DNA of 64,000 nucleotides from Bifidobacterium tissieri (GTDB lineage Bacteria; Actinomycetota; Actinomycetes; Actinomycetales; Bifidobacteriaceae), in contig NZ_MWWV01000002.1 in NCBI RefSeq assembly GCF_002259645.1, forward strand, positions 62,001-126,000, read 5' to 3'. Within the stretch, counting starts at the first letter, position 1. Each line of letters starts with the position of its first letter. The notes beneath the pieces were generated by a model, which was not told the DNA's origin, made no database searches, and worked only from the letters and a program-made list of their open reading frames with translations. This document shows, piece by piece, positions 35,470 to 43,313 of the stretch. The position numbers were made by a program, and so were the translations under genes.

Positions 35470-37380
35470 TCAGTGCCGCTTACGCGGCTGGGGGCGACGG
35501 GGAGCCAGCGGGGAGACCGGACGCTTTGGTTTCGCCGGAGGGGTTTCCAGTTGCGCTGGGCTGGGACTGGAACCAGCAGGTTCGACAGTCCGGGCAGGCT
35601 GGGGCTGAGAAGCCGGTTCGGGCTGCGGATTGGGAGCGGTCTGGCTCTGGGCATAAGACGAGCCCCATGCCGACGGTGTTGGAGTAGCTGTCGTCGGCTG
35701 CTCCGGCACGCCCGTAGTAGCCGACGAGGATTGAGTGGGAGTTGGCATCGGCTGTGGCGTCGCCTGCGAAGGAGCGGCCTGAGGCTGCGACGCCGCCTGA
35801 GCCTGAGCCGCGGCCTGGACCCTGGCATTCTCCAGAATCTGGTCGAACAGGCCATATACCGGTTCCTTGACAGGAAGATCCGCCTTGGCATACGTCCGGG
35901 CCCCAAGGGCCTTGCCGAGGGCTGGGTCCTGAATGTCCAGAATCCAATCGACGACGTCGGTCACGTTATATGGCTCAAACCCCTTGCCATTGCCGGCGGT
36001 GTGGCCTATGGAGCTTACGGCGAAGAACCTGGATGTCGCAAAGTCCTGTTCGATGTGAGCCACCACATCACCCATGTCATAATCCATAAGGAACTGCCGA
36101 CACAGGAAATCGGTGGTGTTCGCCGGGTCGGTGAAGGTTTCGGGATCGGCCGCCATGACTGCATTCACGGCTTTGCTACCGATCCGCTCCTCCAACAACG
36201 GTGTGGAGTCGATCTTGTTGATCACCACGGCGAGAGGAGTGCGGATCCTACCGTTTCGGTCGGTGTCCGAGACGTTCTGCAGCTTGATGTGCAACGCGCT
36301 TCTCACATCCTCAAGAGGGGCATTGCTGATCGATCCACTGTCCCCGGGATCAAGGCTGTCTTTGCATTTCGCGGCAAAGTCCCGAATACTCAACGGGTCG
36401 ATGACGAGGACAATGCCTTCGCAATGCTCATACTGGTTCTGCCCCTCATTCTCGGCTCCATTCACGAATGTCTCACCGGCGATGTCGAGGATCTGCATGA
36501 GTCGGGACGGCACAAGTCCATCACCTTCAAGGAAGAAGCTGAACGAGATCGTACTGCTACGATCCTGCTCGGTCACCGTCGCGGTCTTCTCCACTATGCC
36601 ACTGCGATAGGCGGCGGTCATGGACTGATACATGCGCTCGCGATCATTGTCGTAGAACCGTACGTGCAAGCCGTTCTTCGGCGCGATGTCATCGATGACG
36701 GATTGCGCATACGCGGTAATGAACGCGCTCTTGCCGGCCGATGCTCCACCGACCACGGGAATGCAGATGGCACGGCTATTGCTGGAAAGGACGGACTCCT
36801 CACGACCGGCCTTGTAGCAGAACGGGCACAGGGCCTGCAAATCCCGTCGGGGATGCTTGCGGTCGAGCACACTGCATGCAAGTTTCTGCCCGCATGTGCA
36901 GGTGTGATGCAGAATACCGTACTTGCCAGGTAGCAGAGCGAGATGCTTGGCTCCGCATTGGTCGCACACGTAGACAGGCAAAGCGAATCGGTTGTGGCAT
37001 GTGTCGCAGACATTCGACACCTTGCGGATCTGGAAGTACAGCAGGTCGAACAATCGCGCAATCTGACTGAGCACTATGCCGATGATGTCGATCAGCACGA
37101 AGCCGATCACATGAGGCAACAGCATGGCCAGACAGATGAACGCCGAGGCGATCACCATCGAACCCGCGGAGAACAGCCAGTAGATGTAGCGGAGCGCCAC
37201 CTGAGGCACCATGATGATGAGTGAGGGCACGATCGGCTTGCTTGCTGCCTTGGCGGTGATATCCTCAATCGATTTGCCGATGTTCGCTTTGGTGGTAGTG
37301 ATGACCCTGACGATATCGCCGAACCCCGGACCGTAGAAATACGATGTCCGGGAAGGTTCCTGTTCCTTCGTGTTGCCCAT
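35470..37380 (-). CDS. Membrane zinc-ribbon GTPase, DO-GTPase2-like
   Basis: A 636-residue protein with two or three hydrophobic segments near residues 50-115 (PSLIIMVPQVALRYIYWLFS, VLIDIIGIVLSQIARL), Cys-X2-Cys zinc ribbons at about 125-195 (CDTCHNRF, VCDQCGAKH, CTCGQKLAC, CPFCYKAG), then a GTPase: Walker A GGASAGKSAF near 211, G3-like DIAGE near 290 and G4 NKID near 390. This order matches the double-GTPase 2 type. From about 500 the C-terminus is a Pro/Gln/Ala/Thr-rich disordered tail with SAWGSSYAQ and a basic end (RRPQPRKRH). All nucleotide-binding motifs are intact. It probably anchors the machine at the membrane. AGAGGA precedes the ATG. Confidence 0.75.
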   Translation of the reverse strand: MGNTKEQEPSRTSYFYGPGFGDIVRVITTTKANIGKSIEDITAKAASKPIVPSLIIMVPQVALRYIYWLFSAGSMVIASAFICLAMLLPHVIGFVLIDIIGIVLSQIARLFDLLYFQIRKVSNVCDTCHNRFALPVYVCDQCGAKHLALLPGKYGILHHTCTCGQKLACSVLDRKHPRRDLQALCPFCYKAGREESVLSSNSRAICIPVVGGASAGKSAFITAYAQSVIDDIAPKNGLHVRFYDNDRERMYQSMTAAYRSGIVEKTATVTEQDRSSTISFSFFLEGDGLVPSRLMQILDIAGETFVNGAENEGQNQYEHCEGIVLVIDPLSIRDFAAKCKDSLDPGDSGSISNAPLEDVRSALHIKLQNVSDTDRNGRIRTPLAVVINKIDSTPLLEERIGSKAVNAVMAADPETFTDPANTTDFLCRQFLMDYDMGDVVAHIEQDFATSRFFAVSSIGHTAGNGKGFEPYNVTDVVDWILDIQDPALGKALGARTYAKADLPVKEPVYGLFDQILENARVQAAAQAQAASQPQAAPSQATPQPMPTPTQSSSATTGVPEQPTTATPTPSAWGSSYAQSQTAPNPQPEPASQPQPARTVEPAGSSPSPAQLETPPAKPKRPVSPLAPRRPQPRKRH

Positions 37381-37430
37381 GGTTTCCTCTCAACGCTTCC
37401 GACTGGTGAATATCCGCATCCGATGAAGGG

Positions 37431-37781
37431 TCAGCTCATCTGCGAGACGGTCTGTGACAGTTGCTGGTATTGCTCGATCAGGCCAAGTATCGCCATGCGG
37501 CCGAGGAATACGATGACGCCGATCCAGACAAGGGTCAACACCACGCCGATAATCTTGCCCGCCCGGGTTCCGTACACGTCGGTCAATGTCGAGTAGTATT
37601 CCTTGAACCCTTGAGCCAAGCCCCTGATAACGCCGAACGCCAACGCAAGTGCCATAAGGCCGACGAAAAGCGTCATAATGGTTCCCGCGATCATCGGGAC
37701 GAGTGACAGCAACCAGATGATCAGCTTGATGATCAACCAGATCGCTATACCTATGAGGATCAAAGCAATGATATATTGCAT
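37431..37781 (-). CDS. Small membrane protein of the cluster
   Basis: A 116-residue protein with two N-terminal hydrophobic segments (YIIALILIGIAIWLIIKLII, MIAGTIMTLFVGLMALALAF) and one near residue 80-100 (IIGVVLTLVWIGVIVFLG), and a polar C-terminus ending in QLSQTVSQMS. No family recognised. Located between the NERD-FtsK-like and DO-GTPase2-like genes, it may help assemble the membrane complex. AAGGG lies before the ATG with wide spacing. Confidence 0.6.
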   Translation of the reverse strand: MQYIIALILIGIAIWLIIKLIIWLLSLVPMIAGTIMTLFVGLMALALAFGVIRGLAQGFKEYYSTLTDVYGTRAGKIIGVVLTLVWIGVIVFLGRMAILGLIEQYQQLSQTVSQMS

Positions 37782-37878
37782 GGTCGTGTTTCCCTTCTTT
37801 CCCCTACTATTCCCTGTGTCTCATTCTTCTTTCAAAGTCTGTATTCGCCATACTCGCGGCAGACCCGATTCCGTCATG

Positions 37879-39915
37879 TCAGCCGCCAAACGGATATCGC
37901 TCCTTGATGGCTTCGGCATTCAGCGCATGGAACCGGATGTTCTCGCGCAATCCATCCGCTGTGATCATGACTGCCGTGCCGAAATCCGTCTCCCCTATGG
38001 CGAGCGCCGCCGCTGTTGCCTTCCGTGCCAAAGCGGCGTCCACTCCGTGTAGCATCGCCGCGGACTGCCCCTTCACCCCGATGCGGTAGAGGATTCGGGT
38101 CTGCGCGGATTCCACCAGATCGGCGGGAAACGCCTTGGCCGATGGGTTCTGTGTGGACAGCACCACGCAGCATCCGGCTTTGGCACCCTCATCGATGATC
38201 TTGCGCAGGTATCGTCGGATATCGGAAAGCTGCTCGGCCTCCGTTTCGTCGACGTCCGATTCACCGTCGGCACTGAACTTGTCGAACAGATCTTCACAGC
38301 CATGAAACACCATAACGTCAAGCGGCATTCCGGCATGATCCGGAACGGACCAGTAGTCCGAGACCCCCGTCTTGCGGAGTTTTCTCAGACGCGAATTGAG
38401 CGACGTATAGGCATCCTGCACTGTTCCACTGACCAGATCCAGCCCATCGCCCAAACGGGCATAGGAATGGGCGTGCTCGGCAAACGCGGAAAACTGCGAG
38501 GTCCGTTTGCAGTCAATGATTCGCAGATCCACGTCATCGGACTGATCAAGTGCCGCCACCAGCGCAAAGGTACGCCCCACTTCGCCGGATCGGTTGGCAC
38601 CGGCAATCGTCATGCAGGAGACTCCGCTGAAGGACACCTCTACAGGATTGCCGTCGGCGTCCTCTCCACAGGTGACGGACATCGTAGCGGGATCGACCGT
38701 GGGAATGGACGACAGGTTGGATGCCTTACGACGGGTTGTTGACTTGCCGCGGCTGGATGAGGGGGAACCCTCAACAGTGGAACCCCGCTTCGTCGCCGGT
38801 TTCCGTGTCTTGGTTGTCGCAGCCGATGACGACGAGGATGATTCGCCACGGGTATCGTCGTGACGACGACTTGCACCGGCCTTCCCCTTAGCGGACTTGC
38901 CGGTGCCGCTTTTGGCCTTGCCCGCGCGTTTGGGGTTCGGGTATTCGATGCCCTGTGCCCTGTCGCAGGTGGGTCGCGGCCATAGGGTCCGGTCACGCGC
39001 CTCATCCGGAGAGAGTGTGGTCTGGTGCTCGTATAGCTTCACCAGAGACGCAAGATATCCTTCCTCCCATGTCGGCTCAGTCGACGCATAGGAGGGGTCC
39101 GTGGAAAACCGCTGCTGGATCATCGCCACGAACGAGGAATACGACATGGCGGGAATGCCACCCGGCCAGCAGATGTCGGCATCGAGCGTGGCCTCGCCCG
39201 CCTGACCGGGGACCAGAACCACATAGGATTCCACGGTGCAGTCGGATCCGCTGTCGGACAGGTACTCGCTCATGTGCTCCTGCGCGATGCCCATGTTGCA
39301 GCTGAACACATAGGGGTCGTTCGCCACCACACGTGCCACCGGATATACACAGAACATGGCGTGCCCTGGAATCAGTGTGTGGTAATCAAGACCCGCACGA
39401 TAGTTTTTCACATCCACCAGAAAGATGTGGGATCCGAACTTCAATACACAGTCGATGTCGGTGCCATAGTCGTTTTTACTGCCATCGTCTTCGATGTTCC
39501 AGACGGACCAGAATGATACGCAACGGTCGAGCACGCCATCCCATGTCAGCAGTTTGGCGAATACCTCCTCGCCGCGGGAGCCGCTACGCACCTGCCTGCT
39601 GCCGAAGCCGGACTCGGACAGTCCTGAACCGGGATGACCATAGATACGTTCGCCGTGGATATCATGACCGAGTGTACTGCGATATGCCTTCACCCACTTC
39701 TGCTCGGCTTTGGGCAGTAGATCGGCGGTGATGACCGGAGTGCCATCAGGATTCGTCTGCAGACCATATTGTGCAATTGCCGCAGGCCATGCTGCGGCAA
39801 TCTCCTCATCGGTGGCTCGGCGCAGACGATTGACATCCATGGAAACAGGACGCGGAGAGACTTGAGATGACGGCGCGGAAGGCTGGCCTCTGAAACGCGA
39901 AAACACGTTAGCCAT
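37879..39915 (-). CDS. NERD nuclease-like domain fused to an FtsK/EccC-like domain with lost Walker motifs
   Basis: A 678-residue protein, first of the cluster. Residues about 85-270 resemble NERD (nuclease-related) domains: GSRGEEVFAKLL, then GTDIDCVLKFGSHIFLVDVK with the D...D-X-K pattern of PD-(D/E)XK enzymes. A Lys/Ser/Thr-rich basic linker (about 330-400) follows. The C-terminal part has the course of an FtsK/SpoIIIE motor (IIDCKRTSQFSAF, VVLSTQNPSAKAFPADLVES, TRILYRIGVKGQSAAML), but the P-loop reads GANRSGEVGRT, without the Lys, and the Walker B reads VMVFHGCEDLF, without the Asp-Glu pair. So the motor part is probably a pseudo-ATPase that binds a partner, as the degenerate EccC domains do. 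I start at the ATG at 39915. Confidence 0.7.
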   Translation of the reverse strand: MANVFSRFRGQPSAPSSQVSPRPVSMDVNRLRRATDEEIAAAWPAAIAQYGLQTNPDGTPVITADLLPKAEQKWVKAYRSTLGHDIHGERIYGHPGSGLSESGFGSRQVRSGSRGEEVFAKLLTWDGVLDRCVSFWSVWNIEDDGSKNDYGTDIDCVLKFGSHIFLVDVKNYRAGLDYHTLIPGHAMFCVYPVARVVANDPYVFSCNMGIAQEHMSEYLSDSGSDCTVESYVVLVPGQAGEATLDADICWPGGIPAMSYSSFVAMIQQRFSTDPSYASTEPTWEEGYLASLVKLYEHQTTLSPDEARDRTLWPRPTCDRAQGIEYPNPKRAGKAKSGTGKSAKGKAGASRRHDDTRGESSSSSSAATTKTRKPATKRGSTVEGSPSSSRGKSTTRRKASNLSSIPTVDPATMSVTCGEDADGNPVEVSFSGVSCMTIAGANRSGEVGRTFALVAALDQSDDVDLRIIDCKRTSQFSAFAEHAHSYARLGDGLDLVSGTVQDAYTSLNSRLRKLRKTGVSDYWSVPDHAGMPLDVMVFHGCEDLFDKFSADGESDVDETEAEQLSDIRRYLRKIIDEGAKAGCCVVLSTQNPSAKAFPADLVESAQTRILYRIGVKGQSAAMLHGVDAALARKATAAALAIGETDFGTAVMITADGLRENIRFHALNAEAIKERYPFGG

Positions 39916-40108
39916 GTTCGTGTCACACCTTCCTTCCCACCAATCACACACCGATGCGCGATCAATACCAACAAGCTAACCCCCCCCATAGACACTGGCA
40001 CAATTCTGCCGTCACATCGCCATCATCGAACCGACGAACGAAAGGATCAAAATTTCGATACACTGTTGAATTATTGAATTCCATCAGCACACAACGAAGG
40101 AGCAGCCC
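39916..40108. promoter_or_regulatory. Divergent promoter region of the 12-gene cluster and a TetR gene, with an 8-C tract
   Basis: This 193-bp region is the only gap from which the whole minus-strand cluster can be transcribed. It has a run of eight C at 39980-39987 (eight G in the direction of the cluster). On that strand TTGTGC and TTAGCT flank the run with 18 bp between them, so changes in tract length could alter promoter spacing. Near the TetR gene, TTGAATTATTGAATTC is a possible operator. Confidence 0.4.
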
Positions 40109-40768
40109 ATGGCACGGCCGAAAGCCGCCGAGCAACCGGCAACCATAAAGATGCAGAACGCGTTCTGGGAACTGCTGGAGGAGAAGCCATACGCCAAGAT
40201 CACCGTCAGCGATGTCACCCGAGTCAGCGAGCTCAACCGCACGGCGTTCTACTATCACTACACGAACATCACCGAACTGGCCGACGACGCCATCGCATCC
40301 ATCTATCAGGATCAGGACATCATAGGATACGTCACTCGACTGATCCGCCAGCCGGACGACATCGATTTCCGTAACGAATACACCAGATTTATCGATATAC
40401 CCCGATACCTGACCAGCGCCCATCGAATCTCACTGATCACCGGACCACACGGGTCCACAAGCCTTTCCAAGCAGCTCAGGGAATTCGTCATCGACATCTG
40501 GCTGGATCTGATCGGACTCGACCGGCAGAACCTCAATCCCGGCCAGAGGCTCGTTCTGGAATTCGCTTCGAACGGCGTCCTTGGCGTGCTGTCGAACGCC
40601 ACCGCGATATTCAATGCCGATGGCGCCCAGTGGATCGCCAGGACCAGGCTTCCCGAAACCGTATCACACCTGATCAATTCGATCCCCGATATCATCGATG
40701 ACGTCACGCCGGATCAGGCGACCCCCACCCTCGAACCATACCTTTCCCCAAACGGGCGCAATGCATAG
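40109..40768 (+). CDS. TetR-family transcriptional regulator
   Basis: A 219-residue regulator. The DNA-binding helix-turn-helix is ITVSDVTRVSELNRTAFYYHY with the family's Phe-Tyr-Tyr-His, preceded by an amphipathic helix; a C-terminal helical domain for ligand and dimer contacts follows (AHRISLITGPHG onward, like the TetR_C_33/AcrR-type group). GAAGGAG precedes the ATG. It is divergent from the chaperone/GTPase cluster (193 bp) and 99 bp upstream of a flavodoxin gene, so it may control either or both. Effector unknown. Confidence 0.85.
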   Translation: MARPKAAEQPATIKMQNAFWELLEEKPYAKITVSDVTRVSELNRTAFYYHYTNITELADDAIASIYQDQDIIGYVTRLIRQPDDIDFRNEYTRFIDIPRYLTSAHRISLITGPHGSTSLSKQLREFVIDIWLDLIGLDRQNLNPGQRLVLEFASNGVLGVLSNATAIFNADGAQWIARTRLPETVSHLINSIPDIIDDVTPDQATPTLEPYLSPNGRNA

Positions 40769-40867
40769 CAGAGTACGGCCGATATATATGCCGATATATA
40801 AGGAACGCATGCAAGTAGATTGACAATTGACAGATAGGTCGGATCACAGCCAGTACAAGGAGGGGTC

Positions 40868-41428
40868 ATGCGGTCGGTCATCGTCTATTTTTCACGCGCT
40901 GACGAAAACTACGAGGTGGGAACGGTCACGGAGGGCAACACCGCGAAGGTGGCCCACGAGATCGCCCGGCAGACCGGAGCTCCCATGATCGAGATCCTGC
41001 CCGCCAAGCCATACCCGACAAGCTACGACGGCACCGTGGACCGTGCCAAACTGGAACTGGCCGAAAACGCACGCCCTGACATCGTCACACATGGCGACAT
41101 GGAGGCGTTCACAGCGGCAGACATCATATATCTGGGATATCCGATCTGGTGCGGCGAGCCGCCGCTGGCCCTGATCACGTTCATCGAATCCCACGATTGG
41201 AACGGCAAGACGATTCTGCCGTTCATCACGCACGGCGGGAGCGGATTCAAGGAAACGCCGGCGCATATCGCCACCGCTGCTGGTGCCGGCGTTCGCATCG
41301 ACAACGGACTCGCGGTACTGGGCACTACGGCGCAGTGCGATCCGGAAGCCACCGCTCAGGCCGTCCGACACTGGCTGAGCGGCACTGCGACGTCATGCAG
41401 GTACGGTGCGCAAACGGCAGCGCAATAA
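40868..41428 (+). CDS. Flavodoxin-like protein
   Basis: A 186-residue FMN-binding protein of the flavodoxin_4 group. The N-terminal VIVYFSRADENYEVG...GNTAKVAHEIA is the phosphate-binding loop; IIYLGYPIWCGEPPLALITF and FITHGGSGF are the two isoalloxazine-contacting loops. Such proteins transfer electrons or act as small FMN-dependent reductases in the cytosol. GGAGGGG precedes the ATG. Its last 73 bp overlap the 3' end of the convergent SDR gene. Upstream, GCCGATATATA is repeated directly (40778-40800). Confidence 0.88.
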   Translation: MRSVIVYFSRADENYEVGTVTEGNTAKVAHEIARQTGAPMIEILPAKPYPTSYDGTVDRAKLELAENARPDIVTHGDMEAFTAADIIYLGYPIWCGEPPLALITFIESHDWNGKTILPFITHGGSGFKETPAHIATAAGAGVRIDNGLAVLGTTAQCDPEATAQAVRHWLSGTATSCRYGAQTAAQ

Positions 41429-42279
41429 TCCCAGATCCGTCGCTCCCCATCCGTCGAAACCCATCGAGGGTCAATGCGCTTGGGCCTGCAATTGCCCCAG
41501 AATTCGCCAGACACGCCTTCGACCTTGGGAGAGGATGCCATATATACGCTGGTCCGGGCGCCATGGCGTGCAGTGCGCATGAACGGCAGCCACAGTATCA
41601 CCAGCGGAAGCATGAACGGCGATTTGCGCAGCGATTCGCGCTGCAGTCCGGTGACGGCCGAACCGGGTTCCACGGTGTTCACGGTGATGTTCGTCACACC
41701 GGCTGCCTTGAGCCGTGCATCGAACTGCCGCATCAGCCACCAGACGTACAGTTTCGAGAATCCGTAGGCGCGTATCAGGGAATAGCCATGCTTAAGTTCG
41801 ATGTCGTCGAGCAGCGGCCGCCCCGCCTGTCGATATGATTCGCTGGATACGGTGACAATACGGGCAGAGGGACTTTCGCACAGCTTCGGCAGCAGAAGAT
41901 TCGTCAGCAGAAATGGCGCCAACGTATTGATCGCGAACGTCTTCTCATGGCCTTCCTCCGTGGTCTCGCGACTGGAACCGAACTGGCCGCCGGCATTATT
42001 CACCAGCACATCGAGCGACTCATATGATTCCCGAATCTCCGCGGCGAAACGCACTACCTCGCTCATCAACGACAGATCGGCCACATGGGCGTGCACGTTG
42101 TGATTGCCACTGTGTTCGATCACCCATGCGCAGGCGCTGCTGGTTTTGTCGGGGTTGCGTCCATGCATGATCACCGTATGCCCTTGGACGGCGAGCGTCA
42201 GTGCGGTCTGTTTGCCGATGCCGCCCGAGGCGCCGGTGACAAGGATGGTTTTCGGTTCGGTCGTTACGCTGCGCGTCAT
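41356..42279 (-). CDS. Short-chain dehydrogenase/reductase
   Basis: A 307-residue NAD(P)-dependent oxidoreductase of the retinol-dehydrogenase/WWOX-like SDR group. Motifs: ILVTGASGGIGKQTAL (cofactor), LVNNAGG, IVTVSSESY (catalytic Ser) and YGFSK (YxxxK). Ala-Asp-Leu (VADLSLMSEV) after the third strand contacts adenine. Substrate unknown; the C-terminus is longer than minimal SDRs and overlaps the flavodoxin gene end. I prefer the ATG at 42279 with GGAG at 5 nt; a GTG two codons upstream is also possible. Divergent from a TetR gene 140 bp away, which probably controls it. Confidence 0.87.
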   Translation of the reverse strand: MTRSVTTEPKTILVTGASGGIGKQTALTLAVQGHTVIMHGRNPDKTSSACAWVIEHSGNHNVHAHVADLSLMSEVVRFAAEIRESYESLDVLVNNAGGQFGSSRETTEEGHEKTFAINTLAPFLLTNLLLPKLCESPSARIVTVSSESYRQAGRPLLDDIELKHGYSLIRAYGFSKLYVWWLMRQFDARLKAAGVTNITVNTVEPGSAVTGLQRESLRKSPFMLPLVILWLPFMRTARHGARTSVYMASSPKVEGVSGEFWGNCRPKRIDPRWVSTDGERRIWDYCAAVCAPYLHDVAVPLSQCRTA

Positions 42280-42419
42280 GTTCACTCCATCACTCCATTG
42301 GTAGGCGACGAATGCGGCACGGTGCCGCCTCCGCTATGGATGTAACATGTGTATCATCCTTTTCGACACCACCACAAGGCCATTCGACTCGGATATGACA
42401 ATTGGAAGGAAACTGTGAC

Positions 42420-43115
42420 ATGGCATTCAATTGCACCCACGAACCGGACCGCGCAAAAAACCTCAGACGCACCGGTCTCACCGATGACGCCGACCGACGT
42501 CTGGCCACGCTACGCCGCAATAACGAGGAGTCAAACGCATTCGTCAGAGCGTGCATCGAGTCGGCACTCATCCAACTCATGGAATCGAAGCCGTTCTCGT
42601 CGATCACCGTGACGGACATCGCCCGTCGGGCCGGCGTCTCACGCAACGCCTACTACCGCAACTACGATTCCAAGGAGGCGATCCTCGCCGAATATCTCAA
42701 TGGCCTCATCGCCACCGTCGACACGACACTGACCACCTATGATCCGCTGACGCAGACCCGTGAAGCATGGATCGCACTGCTGGGCGAAGTGCGCGGCATC
42801 GCATCGCAGTATCGATTGCTGCTGGAAGCCGGATATGGCGAACGCATCGTGGATGCAATACAGCGGAACATGAATCGAGGAACAGCTGCGTCCGAAGCCG
42901 GGCCGCGCTATGCGAGCCGATACTGGGCCGGGGCGATCTGCGCGGTGCTGGAGCAGTGGGTAAAGGACGGCATGGCGGTCCCGGAATCCGAACTCGCCGA
43001 CATCATGACCGCGCTGATGCACCGGGGCATCGACACCGCCGTCGAGTTCGACACCAGCTGCGCGACGCCGACGCCGACGCCGAAACAGTCACCGAAACAG
43101 TCACCGAAACAGTAA
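42420..43115 (+). CDS. TetR-family transcriptional regulator with a repeat-rich tail
   Basis: A 231-residue regulator. The helix-turn-helix is ITVTDIARRAGVSRNAYYRNY with a following DSKEAIL helix. The C-terminal domain has YWAGAICAVLEQWVKDGM, common in TetR regulators of short-chain-dehydrogenase modules. The protein ends in short tandem repeats, TPTPTP and KQSPKQSPKQ, encoded by CCGACG and 12-bp units, whose number may vary. The ATG at 42420 lies behind GGAAGGAAAC; a TTG six codons earlier is less likely. Divergent from the SDR gene, its likely target. Confidence 0.85.
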   Translation: MAFNCTHEPDRAKNLRRTGLTDDADRRLATLRRNNEESNAFVRACIESALIQLMESKPFSSITVTDIARRAGVSRNAYYRNYDSKEAILAEYLNGLIATVDTTLTTYDPLTQTREAWIALLGEVRGIASQYRLLLEAGYGERIVDAIQRNMNRGTAASEAGPRYASRYWAGAICAVLEQWVKDGMAVPESELADIMTALMHRGIDTAVEFDTSCATPTPTPKQSPKQSPKQ

Positions 43116-43150
43116 AATCCGCAGGAGCCAACAAACGACGAAAACCAACA

Positions 43151-43264
43151 ATACGGGCCGAAAAAGACGATTCCGGAAATTCGTAGTGGTTTGCGGACGT
43201 TTCGAAACTCAGAAACGTCCGCAAACCACTACGAATCACGGATTACGTCCTATTCAGCCCGTAT
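43151..43264. repeat. Palindromic intergenic repeat, copy B
   Basis: ATACGGGC and GCCCGTAT close the hairpin; inside, TTCGTAGTGGTTTGCGGACG pairs almost perfectly with its complement. It sits between the convergent TetR and Pip/YhgE-like genes. Confidence 0.9.
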
Positions 43265-43313
43265 TTCACGTAGGTGTCGCGCCATCACTATCATGCAACG
43301 GCACGCGTGATCA

